From GCA-2711565 sp963664245 (lineage in GTDB: Bacteria > Bacteroidota > Bacteroidia > Bacteroidales > GCA-2711565), in contig OY760934.1 of the NCBI GenBank assembly GCA_963664245.1, positions 558,001-622,000 of the forward strand: a stretch of DNA of 64,000 nt, written 5' to 3'. The position numbers and the translations under genes were made by a program. The notes beneath the pieces were generated by a model. That model was not told where the DNA came from and ran no database searches. It worked only from the letters and a program-made list of their open reading frames with translations. Shown here piece after piece: positions 46,024-53,078 of the stretch (positions within the stretch are counted from its first letter, which is position 1; every line of letters begins with the position of its first letter).

Positions 46024-46488
46024 ATGAAGTTAAGTAGGATTGATAATGCAATCTTGACATGTGAGCAACATTTAATTCAAACAAACTCGCATCAAACCGA
46101 GATAGAATCTTTTCTTACGAAATATTTGTTGATTTTAATATGCGCTACTTTTGAAGAAGAAATAGAAAAAATTCTTTTAAGTAGGTCAGATAGAATTAAT
46201 GATAATCATATTAAGTCTTTTTTTCAGCACTGCATTGATAAAACTTTTAGGAGCATTAAGTCAAGTGAAATTGCAGGAATATTAGGCAAGTTTGGTAATG
46301 ATTATAAAGAAGCATTTCAAAATAAAGCTAATGGAACGGTTGAAGAAACATTTTATAATAACATTGTTATCAATCGACATTCAACTGCGCATACTAGTGG
46401 TGCTTCGATTACATTTAATGATTTAGTTTCTTATTATGAAAAAGGACATTTAATTCTTGATTATTTAAATGAAGTATTAGAGAATTAA
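46024..46488 (+). CDS. HEPN-domain protein (RiboL-PSP/MAE_28990-like)
   Basis: 154 residues, all helical. The HEPN ribonuclease motif Rx4H is present as Arg118-His-Ser-Thr-Ala-His123 (VINRHSTAH), preceded by a conserved-type acidic helix (LICATFEEEIEKIL). Such HEPN proteins cut RNA, often as the toxin part of abortive defence. ATG 46024 immediately follows the DUF262 stop; a TTG at 46015 is less likely. Paired with DUF262 in one cassette, it could be the effector and DUF262 the sensor or regulator. Confidence 0.83.
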   Translation: MKLSRIDNAILTCEQHLIQTNSHQTEIESFLTKYLLILICATFEEEIEKILLSRSDRINDNHIKSFFQHCIDKTFRSIKSSEIAGILGKFGNDYKEAFQNKANGTVEETFYNNIVINRHSTAHTSGASITFNDLVSYYEKGHLILDYLNEVLEN

Positions 46489-46521
46489 CTCATACTATCT
46501 CTGCTAGCGTGGATTCAACTT

Positions 46522-46531
46522 CGTTAAGCCC
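46522..46531 (+). repeat. GTTAAGCCC core-like site after HEPN gene
   Basis: CGTTAAGCCC fits CGTTRRRY, 34 bases after the HEPN stop; a plausible right boundary of the inserted segment. No strong complementary left arm is seen. Confidence 0.35.
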
Positions 46532-46594
46532 GCAAACTTGCTTCTAATCCCTGCCCGAAAATCCTAAAACTTCCCCGCTCACTTTTTAATTTGT

Positions 46595-46602
46595 TACCTT
46601 TG
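46595..46602 (+). promoter_or_regulatory. -7 box, TACCTTTG
   Basis: Matches TAnnTTTG, 78 bases before the antiporter ATG; the -33 region is unclear. Confidence 0.45.
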
Positions 46603-46680
46603 GGAATACGGCCCTGAAAAATCATTTTTTGTTTAAAAGAATAAGGGCTTCAAATGGCTGGAAAATCAAAAAAATTGTAA

Positions 46681-47892
46681 ATGATGAATGTTATTTTAAG
46701 TATCGGACTTTTAGTATTTACCGGATATATATTGGGAGAGCTGGCTCAAAAAATAAAATTGCCCAAGATTTCAGGCTATATATTGGCCGGGATTGTTTTA
46801 AATCCTGATATCTTGGGAATCATGTCAAATAGCTTTGTGGGGCATACTGATCCGTTGCTGTCCATCTCTTTAGCTTTTATAACTTTTTCAATCGGAGGTT
46901 CATTGTCGCTCGAAAAACTAAAAAGCACAGGCCGGCAGGTTTTGTTACTGACCTTGTTTGAGGCTGTTTTTGCTTTTCTCCTTGTGTTTTTATTCTTGTT
47001 TTTATCTCTCACTTTCATTTTCCACACCTTCGACTCGTTGCCGGTAATATTGGCTGTTAGTCTCGTGCTTGCTTCGCTGGCTTCACCTACCGACCCATCG
47101 GCGACATTAGCCGTGATTCATGAGTACAAAGCCAAAGGGGAGGTGAGTTCAACAATGCTTGAGATTTCCGCCTTTGACGATATTACGGGAATTATTATTT
47201 ACACTTTAGTGACTGCATTTGCAGCTTTCTTTCTTGGAAAAGCGGATGTGGATTTTAGTGGAACCTTATTAGATATGGGAGAAAGTATTGGTGGGGCTAT
47301 TGCGATTGGCGGAATAATGGGGCTGCTATTTAATCTTATCGTCAAACTAATCAAGAATCAACCAGAGGGAACCCTGATTGTTTTAACTTTTGGTTTAATA
47401 TTGTTAAGCTATGGGAGCTCGGAATATTTTGGGTTTGATTCAATCCTTTCAACGATAGCACTTGGAACGGTGGTTGCAAATTTCAATCCTGATTCGGATA
47501 AAATTTTTAAGCTTATTGAACGCTACACTGATGAACTGATTTTTGTGGTATTTTTCACCTTATCGGGTTTACACCTCAACCTGGATTCGATTACCGGTAG
47601 CTATATCCTGATTATAATTTATATCATTGCCCGCTTGATCGGTAAATTTTCGGGGATTTATACCGGTTCAATAATTCTTAATACAAAACCTAAGATAAGA
47701 AAATATACGGCCGGAGGGCTGCTTCCCCAAGGCGGGATTGTGATAGGTTTAGCATTGATACTTACCAAAGATCCCGTTTTCCAGGAAACGGCTTCAATGA
47801 TTATGGGGGTTGTGATCGGAGCGGCTTTAATTCATGAAATCATCGGTCCTGTTTTTTCCAGGTTGTCTCTAAAAAAAGCAGGGGAAATCTAA
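46681..47892 (+). CDS. Cation:proton antiporter (CPA2/KefB-like membrane domain)
   Basis: 403 residues with about 12 hydrophobic helices and the Na+/H+ exchanger fold. Conserved segments include GYILAGIVLNPDILG, ASPTDPSATLAVIHEYKAKGE and EISAFDDITGIIIYTLV, where the DD pair corresponds to the ion-binding aspartates. No C-terminal TrkA/RCK regulatory domain is present, so regulation differs from Kef systems. It exchanges monovalent cations for protons across the inner membrane; the ion is not determinable. Confidence 0.9.
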   Translation: MMNVILSIGLLVFTGYILGELAQKIKLPKISGYILAGIVLNPDILGIMSNSFVGHTDPLLSISLAFITFSIGGSLSLEKLKSTGRQVLLLTLFEAVFAFLLVFLFLFLSLTFIFHTFDSLPVILAVSLVLASLASPTDPSATLAVIHEYKAKGEVSSTMLEISAFDDITGIIIYTLVTAFAAFFLGKADVDFSGTLLDMGESIGGAIAIGGIMGLLFNLIVKLIKNQPEGTLIVLTFGLILLSYGSSEYFGFDSILSTIALGTVVANFNPDSDKIFKLIERYTDELIFVVFFTLSGLHLNLDSITGSYILIIIYIIARLIGKFSGIYTGSIILNTKPKIRKYTAGGLLPQGGIVIGLALILTKDPVFQETASMIMGVVIGAALIHEIIGPVFSRLSLKKAGEI

Positions 47893-47927
47893 AAATAGTT
47901 GGTTTTCGCAAAGAACGAATAAAACTT

Positions 47928-47957
47928 TTTGCTCATCTTTTTAATTTTCTATCTTTG
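47928..47957 (+). promoter_or_regulatory. Full Bacteroidota promoter (TTTG-N18-TATCTTTG)
   Basis: -33 TTTG at 47928-47931 and -7 TATCTTTG at 47950-47957. It precedes the LytTR membrane protein gene at 48105 with a leader of about 140 bases. Confidence 0.6.
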
Positions 47958-48104
47958 AAAATATAGAATAAGATTCGGGTTTATGTTCAATGAACACTTA
48001 TCGTGCTCGTAGGCATTCATCTTTATATGTAGGATTTTTAATAAAATGAGATTTAATAAACTGGCTGAAAAAAAGGTTTCCTGGGTTTTATAAATTATGA
48101 GAGA

Positions 48105-48899
48105 ATGAGAAAAGAAAGGTTGCTAATAAAAGTATGTGGGACAATATTTTCATCGTTTGTTATTTTTTATCTAACCTATTCAAATATTAACGTTGACTTA
48201 ATTCATGCCTACTACTTGTTAACCTTGTTTATACAAGTTTATTTAACCTGGGAGGCTTTTTTGCTGTTTTTAAAATATCTTGACAGGAAGGTTGATTGGG
48301 AAGAATCATTGACAAGAAGGCTGTTGATCCAAATAGCGGGAGGAACAATCATAATTCTATTGGCATTTACGTTGATACAATTAATTGAATATCCCTTTGA
48401 TAAGTTATTACTAAAAAAACATCGTTTACATGGGTATTGGGATTTCGACATTTTTATATGCTTTCTTTTGGCATTAATAATTCAGCTGGTTTATGTTGTA
48501 TACTATTTTATATTTCATTGGAAAAACCCTACTCCGGTTGAAATAACCCAAGCTACTAAAAAGGATTTTGTTTCAAGAATTGGTAATCGTCAAATCGTAT
48601 TTTCCGAAGATGAGGTTTTGTGTGTTTATACCGAAAATAAAATGGTATTTGTGCTTACTCATAATAGAGATAAATATATTTTGGATATGTCTCTGGGGGA
48701 AGTACTTGCTCAACTTGATCCTGCAGCGTTCTTTCGGGCTAACAGGAAATATATAATACGGAAATCAGCGATAAAAACAATTAAAAGTGAACTGAACAAC
48801 AGATTGTCGATTGAAACGGTTTGTGACCCAGATATTCCTATTCCAATAACGATTAGCCGGAATAATACCCCCCGATTCAGGAAATGGTTTAATCTATAA
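48105..48899 (+). CDS. Membrane-bound LytTR transcription factor
   Basis: 264 residues. Four transmembrane helices (about 8-28, 35-55, 72-95, 115-138) are followed by a LytTR domain (about 160-262: IVFSEDEVLCVYTENKMVFVLTHNRDKYILDMSLGEVLAQLDPAAFFRANRKYIIRKSAI). It has no receiver domain, so it is a one-component membrane regulator that would bind DNA from the inner membrane. Possible targets are itself and the thioredoxin-like lipoprotein gene downstream. Confidence 0.88.
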   Translation: MRKERLLIKVCGTIFSSFVIFYLTYSNINVDLIHAYYLLTLFIQVYLTWEAFLLFLKYLDRKVDWEESLTRRLLIQIAGGTIIILLAFTLIQLIEYPFDKLLLKKHRLHGYWDFDIFICFLLALIIQLVYVVYYFIFHWKNPTPVEITQATKKDFVSRIGNRQIVFSEDEVLCVYTENKMVFVLTHNRDKYILDMSLGEVLAQLDPAAFFRANRKYIIRKSAIKTIKSELNNRLSIETVCDPDIPIPITISRNNTPRFRKWFNL

Positions 48900-49029
48900 A
48901 ATGAGAATGTACGTTTCATCTGTTTTTTTCATACACTTCAGATAAATTTGCTGTTTTTTGTTTTTGAAAAAGCTACATTATTTCTTCTTTTGCGAAGAAA
49001 AGACAATGATAACCGTACAAATATTAAAA

Positions 49030-49545
49030 ATGAAAAAGATGAAAAACTATTTAATCGTACTGCTTTTTATTTTTACAGCCTGTAGCACTTCTTCAAAATA
49101 TACATTGGCTCCGGATACTTTTATACTCGACAAGGAAAAACCAATACAATCACTGGAGGAATTAATATCCCGATTTAAAGGGAAAGCCTTTTTTATTGAC
49201 CGATGGGCCAGTTGGTGTACTCCCTGCATTAACGAATTTGAACACAGTGCCGAGCTTCATGCTTTTTTAAAAGCCAATGATGTTGAAATTCTTTATCTTA
49301 ATTCTGATACCGATTTGCAAGAATCGGACTGGTTTGATTTGATAAAAAAGTATAAGCTTAAAGGCAATCATCTTCGGCTTGATAGTACGCTGAAATCAGA
49401 TTTAATGGCGAAAAAGGTCTTTTTCCCGATGGTTCCACAATACATTTTGTTTGATAAAAATGGAACCTTGGTTACTAACAGGGCCTCAAAACCAAGCACT
49501 AAAGAAATGCTTTATAATGAAATAAAGACAGCCTTGGGGAAATAA
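49030..49545 (+). CDS. Thioredoxin-like (TlpA/ResA) lipoprotein
   Basis: 171 residues from ATG 49030, giving a signal peptide with lipobox IFTACS; the longer start at 48958 would put 24 residues before it. The active site is WCTPC (Cys63, Cys66) in RWASWCTPCINEF, with the cis-Pro region MVPQYILFD. A periplasm-facing thiol-disulfide reductase. Follows the membrane LytTR regulator. Confidence 0.88.
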   Translation: MKKMKNYLIVLLFIFTACSTSSKYTLAPDTFILDKEKPIQSLEELISRFKGKAFFIDRWASWCTPCINEFEHSAELHAFLKANDVEILYLNSDTDLQESDWFDLIKKYKLKGNHLRLDSTLKSDLMAKKVFFPMVPQYILFDKNGTLVTNRASKPSTKEMLYNEIKTALGK

Positions 49546-49761
49546 TATCTGCTCAATCTTGTAGCAATTTTTTCATTGTAGTACGGTCTTTTTATGGAGC
49601 ACGGTGATGATATGAGGTCGTGCGGGATTACGAAGCTACTTTCCTATTAGTTTATACCGAAATTTTTACGAGTCACAAATACTCGGAAACCACTGAACCG
49701 ACCGGGGAGCTCAGCAAAGCTAAACCCGATGCACTATAACATGTGTTTCCAGCAGTTTTTA

Positions 49762-50547
49762 CTATTCAAGCAATTTTTTTATTTCTGTTGCTAATTTATC
49801 AACATTTCCATCCGCATTTCCAATTGAAATATATTTAATAATTCCATTCTGGTCAATCAAAAAACTTTTAGGAATAGCTCCTGTTGCATATTGATCCCAA
49901 ATTTCTTTTGTTGGGTCAATACCTACATTAAAATCAACTCCATATTTTTTCATCTCTTCCATTTTTTGCTCGACTTTTTCTTTCGTTTCTCCAATAGATA
50001 TCGCTATTAAAATAAAACGATCATCTTTAAACGGTTCAAGTATTTTTTCTGGAAATTCGGCGAATTCCATTAAACAAGGTGCACACCAAGTAGCCCAAAA
50101 ATTTACAAGAACTACTTTGCCTTTTAAATCCGAAAGATTAATTTTTCCCCCATTAATCATTTGAACTGTAAATTCTTTTGCAGGGGCATTAATATTTAAT
50201 TTTAATTCATCATTAGGATTTTTTTCTTTATGAGTCGTTTTGCCATCTGATGATATTTGATTTTGACGTTCTGTTTTTTCTTTTTCAGTGAATAAATCTA
50301 CCATGATTATAAACGCTCTATCGCCAATTTTATCGCCAAATTTTTCCGCAAGTTTATTTCGTTCCTCTACGGTTGCTCCTTTATTCATAGCTTTAATTAA
50401 TCCTTGTTTTCCTAATTCTTCAAGTTTTTCTTTAGTTATAATTTCATTATTAGCTATGATTACATATTCGGGCTTTTTTATTTTCTTTTCTTGTGCAAAA
50501 AGAGTAAAACCATATAAGAGAAAGATTAAAAAAAATAGTTTTTTCAT
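49762..50547 (-). CDS. Secreted TlpA-like thiol-disulfide oxidoreductase
   Basis: 261 residues. Signal peptide to LFAQE. Residues 20-115 form an unassigned Lys/Glu-rich domain; 120-261 are a TlpA/AhpC-TSA thioredoxin fold with WCAPC (Cys155, Cys158) and the cis-Pro loop AIPKSFLID. Probable periplasmic reductase. It is AT-rich and stands alone on the minus strand between long foldback non-coding sequences, so it appears to be an accessory cargo gene. Confidence 0.85.
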   Translation of the reverse strand: MKKLFFLIFLLYGFTLFAQEKKIKKPEYVIIANNEIITKEKLEELGKQGLIKAMNKGATVEERNKLAEKFGDKIGDRAFIIMVDLFTEKEKTERQNQISSDGKTTHKEKNPNDELKLNINAPAKEFTVQMINGGKINLSDLKGKVVLVNFWATWCAPCLMEFAEFPEKILEPFKDDRFILIAISIGETKEKVEQKMEEMKKYGVDFNVGIDPTKEIWDQYATGAIPKSFLIDQNGIIKYISIGNADGNVDKLATEIKKLLE

Positions 50548-50586
50548 AATTATTTTTAAGTTAGATTTTGATTTTTTTCAAATGTT

Positions 50587-50725
50587 CCTGTCAACGGTCA
50601 CTTGTAAGTTGTCGTTGCGGATTTCGGAGCTCGTTCCTGTCCGGGCAGGACGGAACGATGTTACGAGAATCCAGCATACGACACACCACGAACCCCGCAA
50701 TGCAATTTACACTTCCTAAGTTTAC
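50587..50725 (-). repeat. Foldback element upstream of the TlpA-like gene
   Basis: An imperfect palindrome of about 120 bases. The outer arms TGTAAGTTGTCGTTGCGG (left) and TGTAAATTGCATTGCGG (reverse complement of the right) match at about 15 of 18. The inner hairpin is GTTCCTGTCC/GGACGGAAC around 50633-50656. On the gene strand it ends ACCGTTGACAGG about 40 bases before the ATG. GC is clearly higher than in the gene. The geometry is like an integron attC site, but the core only partly fits GTTRRRY. Confidence 0.55.
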
Positions 50726-50759
50726 ATTTTCTTATCTTTTAATAATAAACAGAAAGAAC

Positions 50760-50923
50760 GAAAGAGTGGAATAAGGTTGAGATACAATTTAGGCCATTTG
50801 AGCCTGTCAACATAGATTATCCCCGCTCTTTTACTACAGAAATACGATCAGTTCTCTGGGCCGTTAAGCCTGTTTTTAGGTTGCTATATTACCGTAGTTT
50901 CGTTCCTTCACAATAAAAATATT
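50760..50923 (+). ncRNA. Candidate bridge-RNA region of the IS110 element
   Basis: Non-coding left end of the element. Short hairpins are visible (AGGC-CATTTGA-GCCT near 50793; AGCCT-GTTTTT-AGGTT near 50871). Position, length and structure fit the bridge RNA of IS110-group elements, but the target and donor loops were not identified. Confidence 0.35.
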
Positions 50924-51894
50924 ATGACTAAAATTAATCATTTTGTTGGAGTTGACGTATCAAAAGACAAATTTGATGTTTGGGATCATATGGACGGACA
51001 TCGTTCTTATCCAAATGAACGCAAGGGCTATCGCCAGTTTGTCAAACAATTGCCGGCTAATAGTTTTTGCGTTATGGAAGCCACAGCGAGCTACTATCAG
51101 CAGCTGGCCATGTATTTGTATGGGCATGATATTGAATTGGCAGTGGTTAATCCTATTTCCATCAAGCGTTTCATCCAGATGAAGTTGCAGCAAAACAAGA
51201 CCGATAAAAGTGATGCCCGCATGATTGCTTTATATGGACAGGAGCAGCCCGTTTTATTACCATGGATTCCTGCACCGGAGTACATCACAAAATGCAAGCA
51301 GCTTCAGCAGGTGATTGTGATCTATTTAAAACAGAATACCTCCTTGAAAAACCATATTCAGAGTTTGGAAAGCCGGGGTGTTAAAAGTGGTGTGTTGATT
51401 CGTTCCCTGAAACGACAACTTAAACAGGTGCGCCAGGAGATTGATTTGTTGGAAGCCGAAATGCAATCGCTGATACACCAGTATGATGCAGATCTGTTTG
51501 TTAACCTCTCCAGCATTCCGGGAATTGGGAAAAAGACAGCAGCATTATCATTTTAACCAATGGCTTTCGCGATTTTGACAATTATCGCCAGGTATCGTCA
51601 TTTTGTGGTCTATCTCCCACAGAACATTCTTCGGGCACCAGCGTAAAAGGTCGTTCACGTATCAGTAAACGGGGCAATCCATATATTCGGAACCAATTGT
51701 TTATGTGCAGTTTTACCGCCTGCCAGTGTAATCCTCAGTGCCGGTCACTTTATCAACGGTTGGTAAACAAGGGGAAATCGAAAAAACTAGCGCTGATTGC
51801 AGTGTGTAATAAGTTAATCAAGCAGGCATTTGCGATTGCGCAATCAGGAATACCATACGATCCGGCTTATCGAAGTAGTATTGTCGATCATTAA
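50924..51894 (+). pseudogene. IS110-family DEDD transposase, frameshifted
   Basis: The N-terminal part (50924-51556) has the RuvC-like DEDD start FVGVDVSKDKFDV, VMEATASYY and DKSDARMIAL, and reaches PGIGKKTAA. The frame then ends in a stop. One base over, it continues IILTNGFRDFDNYRQVSSFCGLSPTEHSSG...KRGNPYIRN, the Transposase_20 C-terminal domain with its Ser-containing SGTSVKGRSRI region, to 51894. One lost base near 51544 explains the break (gcagcattatc in place of an expected gcagcaattatc). A programmed shift is unlikely because the family uses a single reading frame. Confidence 0.85.
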
Positions 51895-51981
51895 TTTTTC
51901 TTTTGGATCAGCCTCCGAAAGAACAGGTTGTTTTAAAACAAAAATTATGGGTTTTTACTTGTTTTTAAGCTCAGTTCTTTG

Positions 51982-52527
51982 TTACCATGCGTTTTTTATT
52001 TTTTTAAATTCAGCTTGTATTATTTTCTCAAGTTCTTGAAAGTCATATTTCAAAGTATTTGATGTAATCGAAAGAGGTGTGTCATACATATTCATATTTG
52101 CTTTGAGAAGTTTAGTTTGGACTCTGTTTTTTGCTTTTCCGATATATTTATCAGGATTTACAATGTCAATCAAAAGAAATTTAGTTGACATTACTTGCTT
52201 TATCCTAATTTCCGAAATGTCATTCCATTCAATTAGCCCAATGCTCGATGCATTTGAATTGTCAGTTATCCCATTTGAATCGATTATCAATCCGATTTTT
52301 TTGTCAAAGAGTTTTTTAATTCCATAAATACCACCTGCTCCGAAAAATAGAACTCCAGCGATTCCTCCAATCCGAATAATTTGTGGGTTTGTAATTCTAA
52401 AAATGTTTGGAATAAATATCTCTGGATTAATTGTAATCCAAATTCCCGCAGCGACAAACGCTATTGAAGCTAAAAGGAGTAAGGTTATTTTCTTTTTGCT
52501 TAATGGAATTTCTATTGTTTCGTTCAT
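51982..52527 (-). CDS. STM3941-like membrane protein with PH-like domain
   Basis: 181 residues. Two transmembrane helices (about 13-32 and 48-68) are followed by a PH-like beta domain (IGLIIDSNGITDNSNASSIGLIEWNDISEIRI) and a C-terminal helix. This matches the architecture of the uncharacterised STM3941 family. AT-rich and read leftward like the other cargo genes of this region. On its strand the sequence ACGTTTAGCTCC lies about 35 bases before the ATG, as the end of a large foldback. Confidence 0.78.
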   Translation of the reverse strand: MNETIEIPLSKKKITLLLLASIAFVAAGIWITINPEIFIPNIFRITNPQIIRIGGIAGVLFFGAGGIYGIKKLFDKKIGLIIDSNGITDNSNASSIGLIEWNDISEIRIKQVMSTKFLLIDIVNPDKYIGKAKNRVQTKLLKANMNMYDTPLSITSNTLKYDFQELEKIIQAEFKKIKNAW

Positions 52528-52549
52528 TTACTAAGGTTCGTTTTAAATG

Positions 52550-52818
52550 CAATGAGGAGCTAAACGTAGTTCCGTGTTGAGAACGAAGGTATTAAAAAAG
52601 CGTTGATTATGCAATTTGTCAGCGGAGCTGGTCAAATTACTATGAGCCGAATTTCCAATGCCGCAGGCATTGAGAAATAGCTTTTTTAAGACTGGGAGTT
52701 CGAGACACGGTACCAAATTACATTTAGCGTGTTGTTGTTTCACGTTTTGGCTCGATGCCCAGTTAAAGCTGTATTTAAAACTATTGTTCATATAGTAATT
52801 TGGTTTAGCTCCTCATTG
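52550..52818. repeat. Foldback element 1: 269 bases with perfect 16-base inverted ends
   Basis: CAATGAGGAGCTAAAC (52550-52565) is exactly complementary to GTTTAGCTCCTCATTG (52803-52818). Inside are further inverted pairs: TTAAAAAAGC (52592-52601) with GCTTTTTTAA (52680-52689); hairpin ATTTCCAATGCC-GCA-GGCATTGAGAAAT (52651-52678); ACTGGG/CCCAGT; CCAAATTAC/GTAATTTGG. Together with elements 2 and 3 it accounts for nearly all of the gap 52528-53078, which has no convincing gene. Confidence 0.8.
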
Positions 52819-52890
52819 AATCACTTTTCCAAAATACAGAGAGTGCAACGCACGAAAGGATTTTGGTCAGCTTTAGCTGAATGTGATTCA
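52819..52890. repeat. Foldback element 2: 72-base hairpin
   Basis: TGAATCAC near 52818-52825 pairs with GTGATTCA (52883-52890). Nested inside are CCAAAAT/ATTTTGG, GTGC-AAC-GCAC and CAGC-TTTA-GCTG. It directly abuts element 1. Confidence 0.75.
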
Positions 52891-52899
52891 ACGGTCTGA

Positions 52900-53069
52900 C
52901 TAAGCGCAGTGTGGGAGTTTATTGAATAAGACCCATACAGCTTACCACATAGCCAAATCTTTTATTTTGTTTTTAAATTTATCTTTTTCTTAAACCAAAT
53001 CAAAGATTTGGCGGTGTTAATTTCTTGCAATTAATTTACAATCAGCACCAACACCCACATTGCGTTTAG
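52900..53069. repeat. Foldback element 3: 170 bases with 16-base paired ends
   Basis: CTAAGCGCAGTGTGGG (52900-52915) pairs with CCCACATTGCGTTTAG (53054-53069) over 16 positions, two of them G-T. Inside are GCCAAATCTTT/AAAGATTTGGC (11 bp) and GGTGTTAATT/AATTAA...CACC. The G-T pairs preserve an RNA helix. It ends 10 bases before the IS1182 terminal repeat. Confidence 0.75.
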
Positions 53070-53078
53070 TTATTGTGT

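Larger units (their letters stand above)
50752..51924 (+). mobile_element. IS110-family insertion sequence (decayed)
   Basis: Transposase gene with about 165 bases of non-coding DNA on its left and about 25 on its right, the IS110-group plan in which the left end carries the guide (bridge) RNA. An 8-base direct repeat GAAAGAAC lies at 50752-50759 and 51917-51924 and may mark the ends. There are no terminal inverted repeats, as expected for the family. The exact ends are not certain. The transposase is frameshifted, so the copy is probably immobile. Confidence 0.6.

Noticed and set aside
49556..49761. A further cassette boundary at ACTATAACATGTG downstream of the TlpA-like gene
   Set aside because: A hairpin (CGAGT-CACAAAT-ACTCG) and GTTATAGTGC are present, but no complementary partner site upstream of the gene was found, so it was not counted as evidence.
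51530..51560. Possible programmed -1 frameshift in the IS110 transposase (GGGAAAAAG nearby)
   Set aside because: The family uses a single frame, the slippery sequence is not a canonical heptamer, and one missing base restores the expected protein exactly.
52543..52791. An 82-residue minus-strand open frame between the STM3941-like gene and foldback 2
   Set aside because: It lies almost wholly inside foldback element 1; its composition is dictated by the inverted repeats, with no domain or plausible start context.
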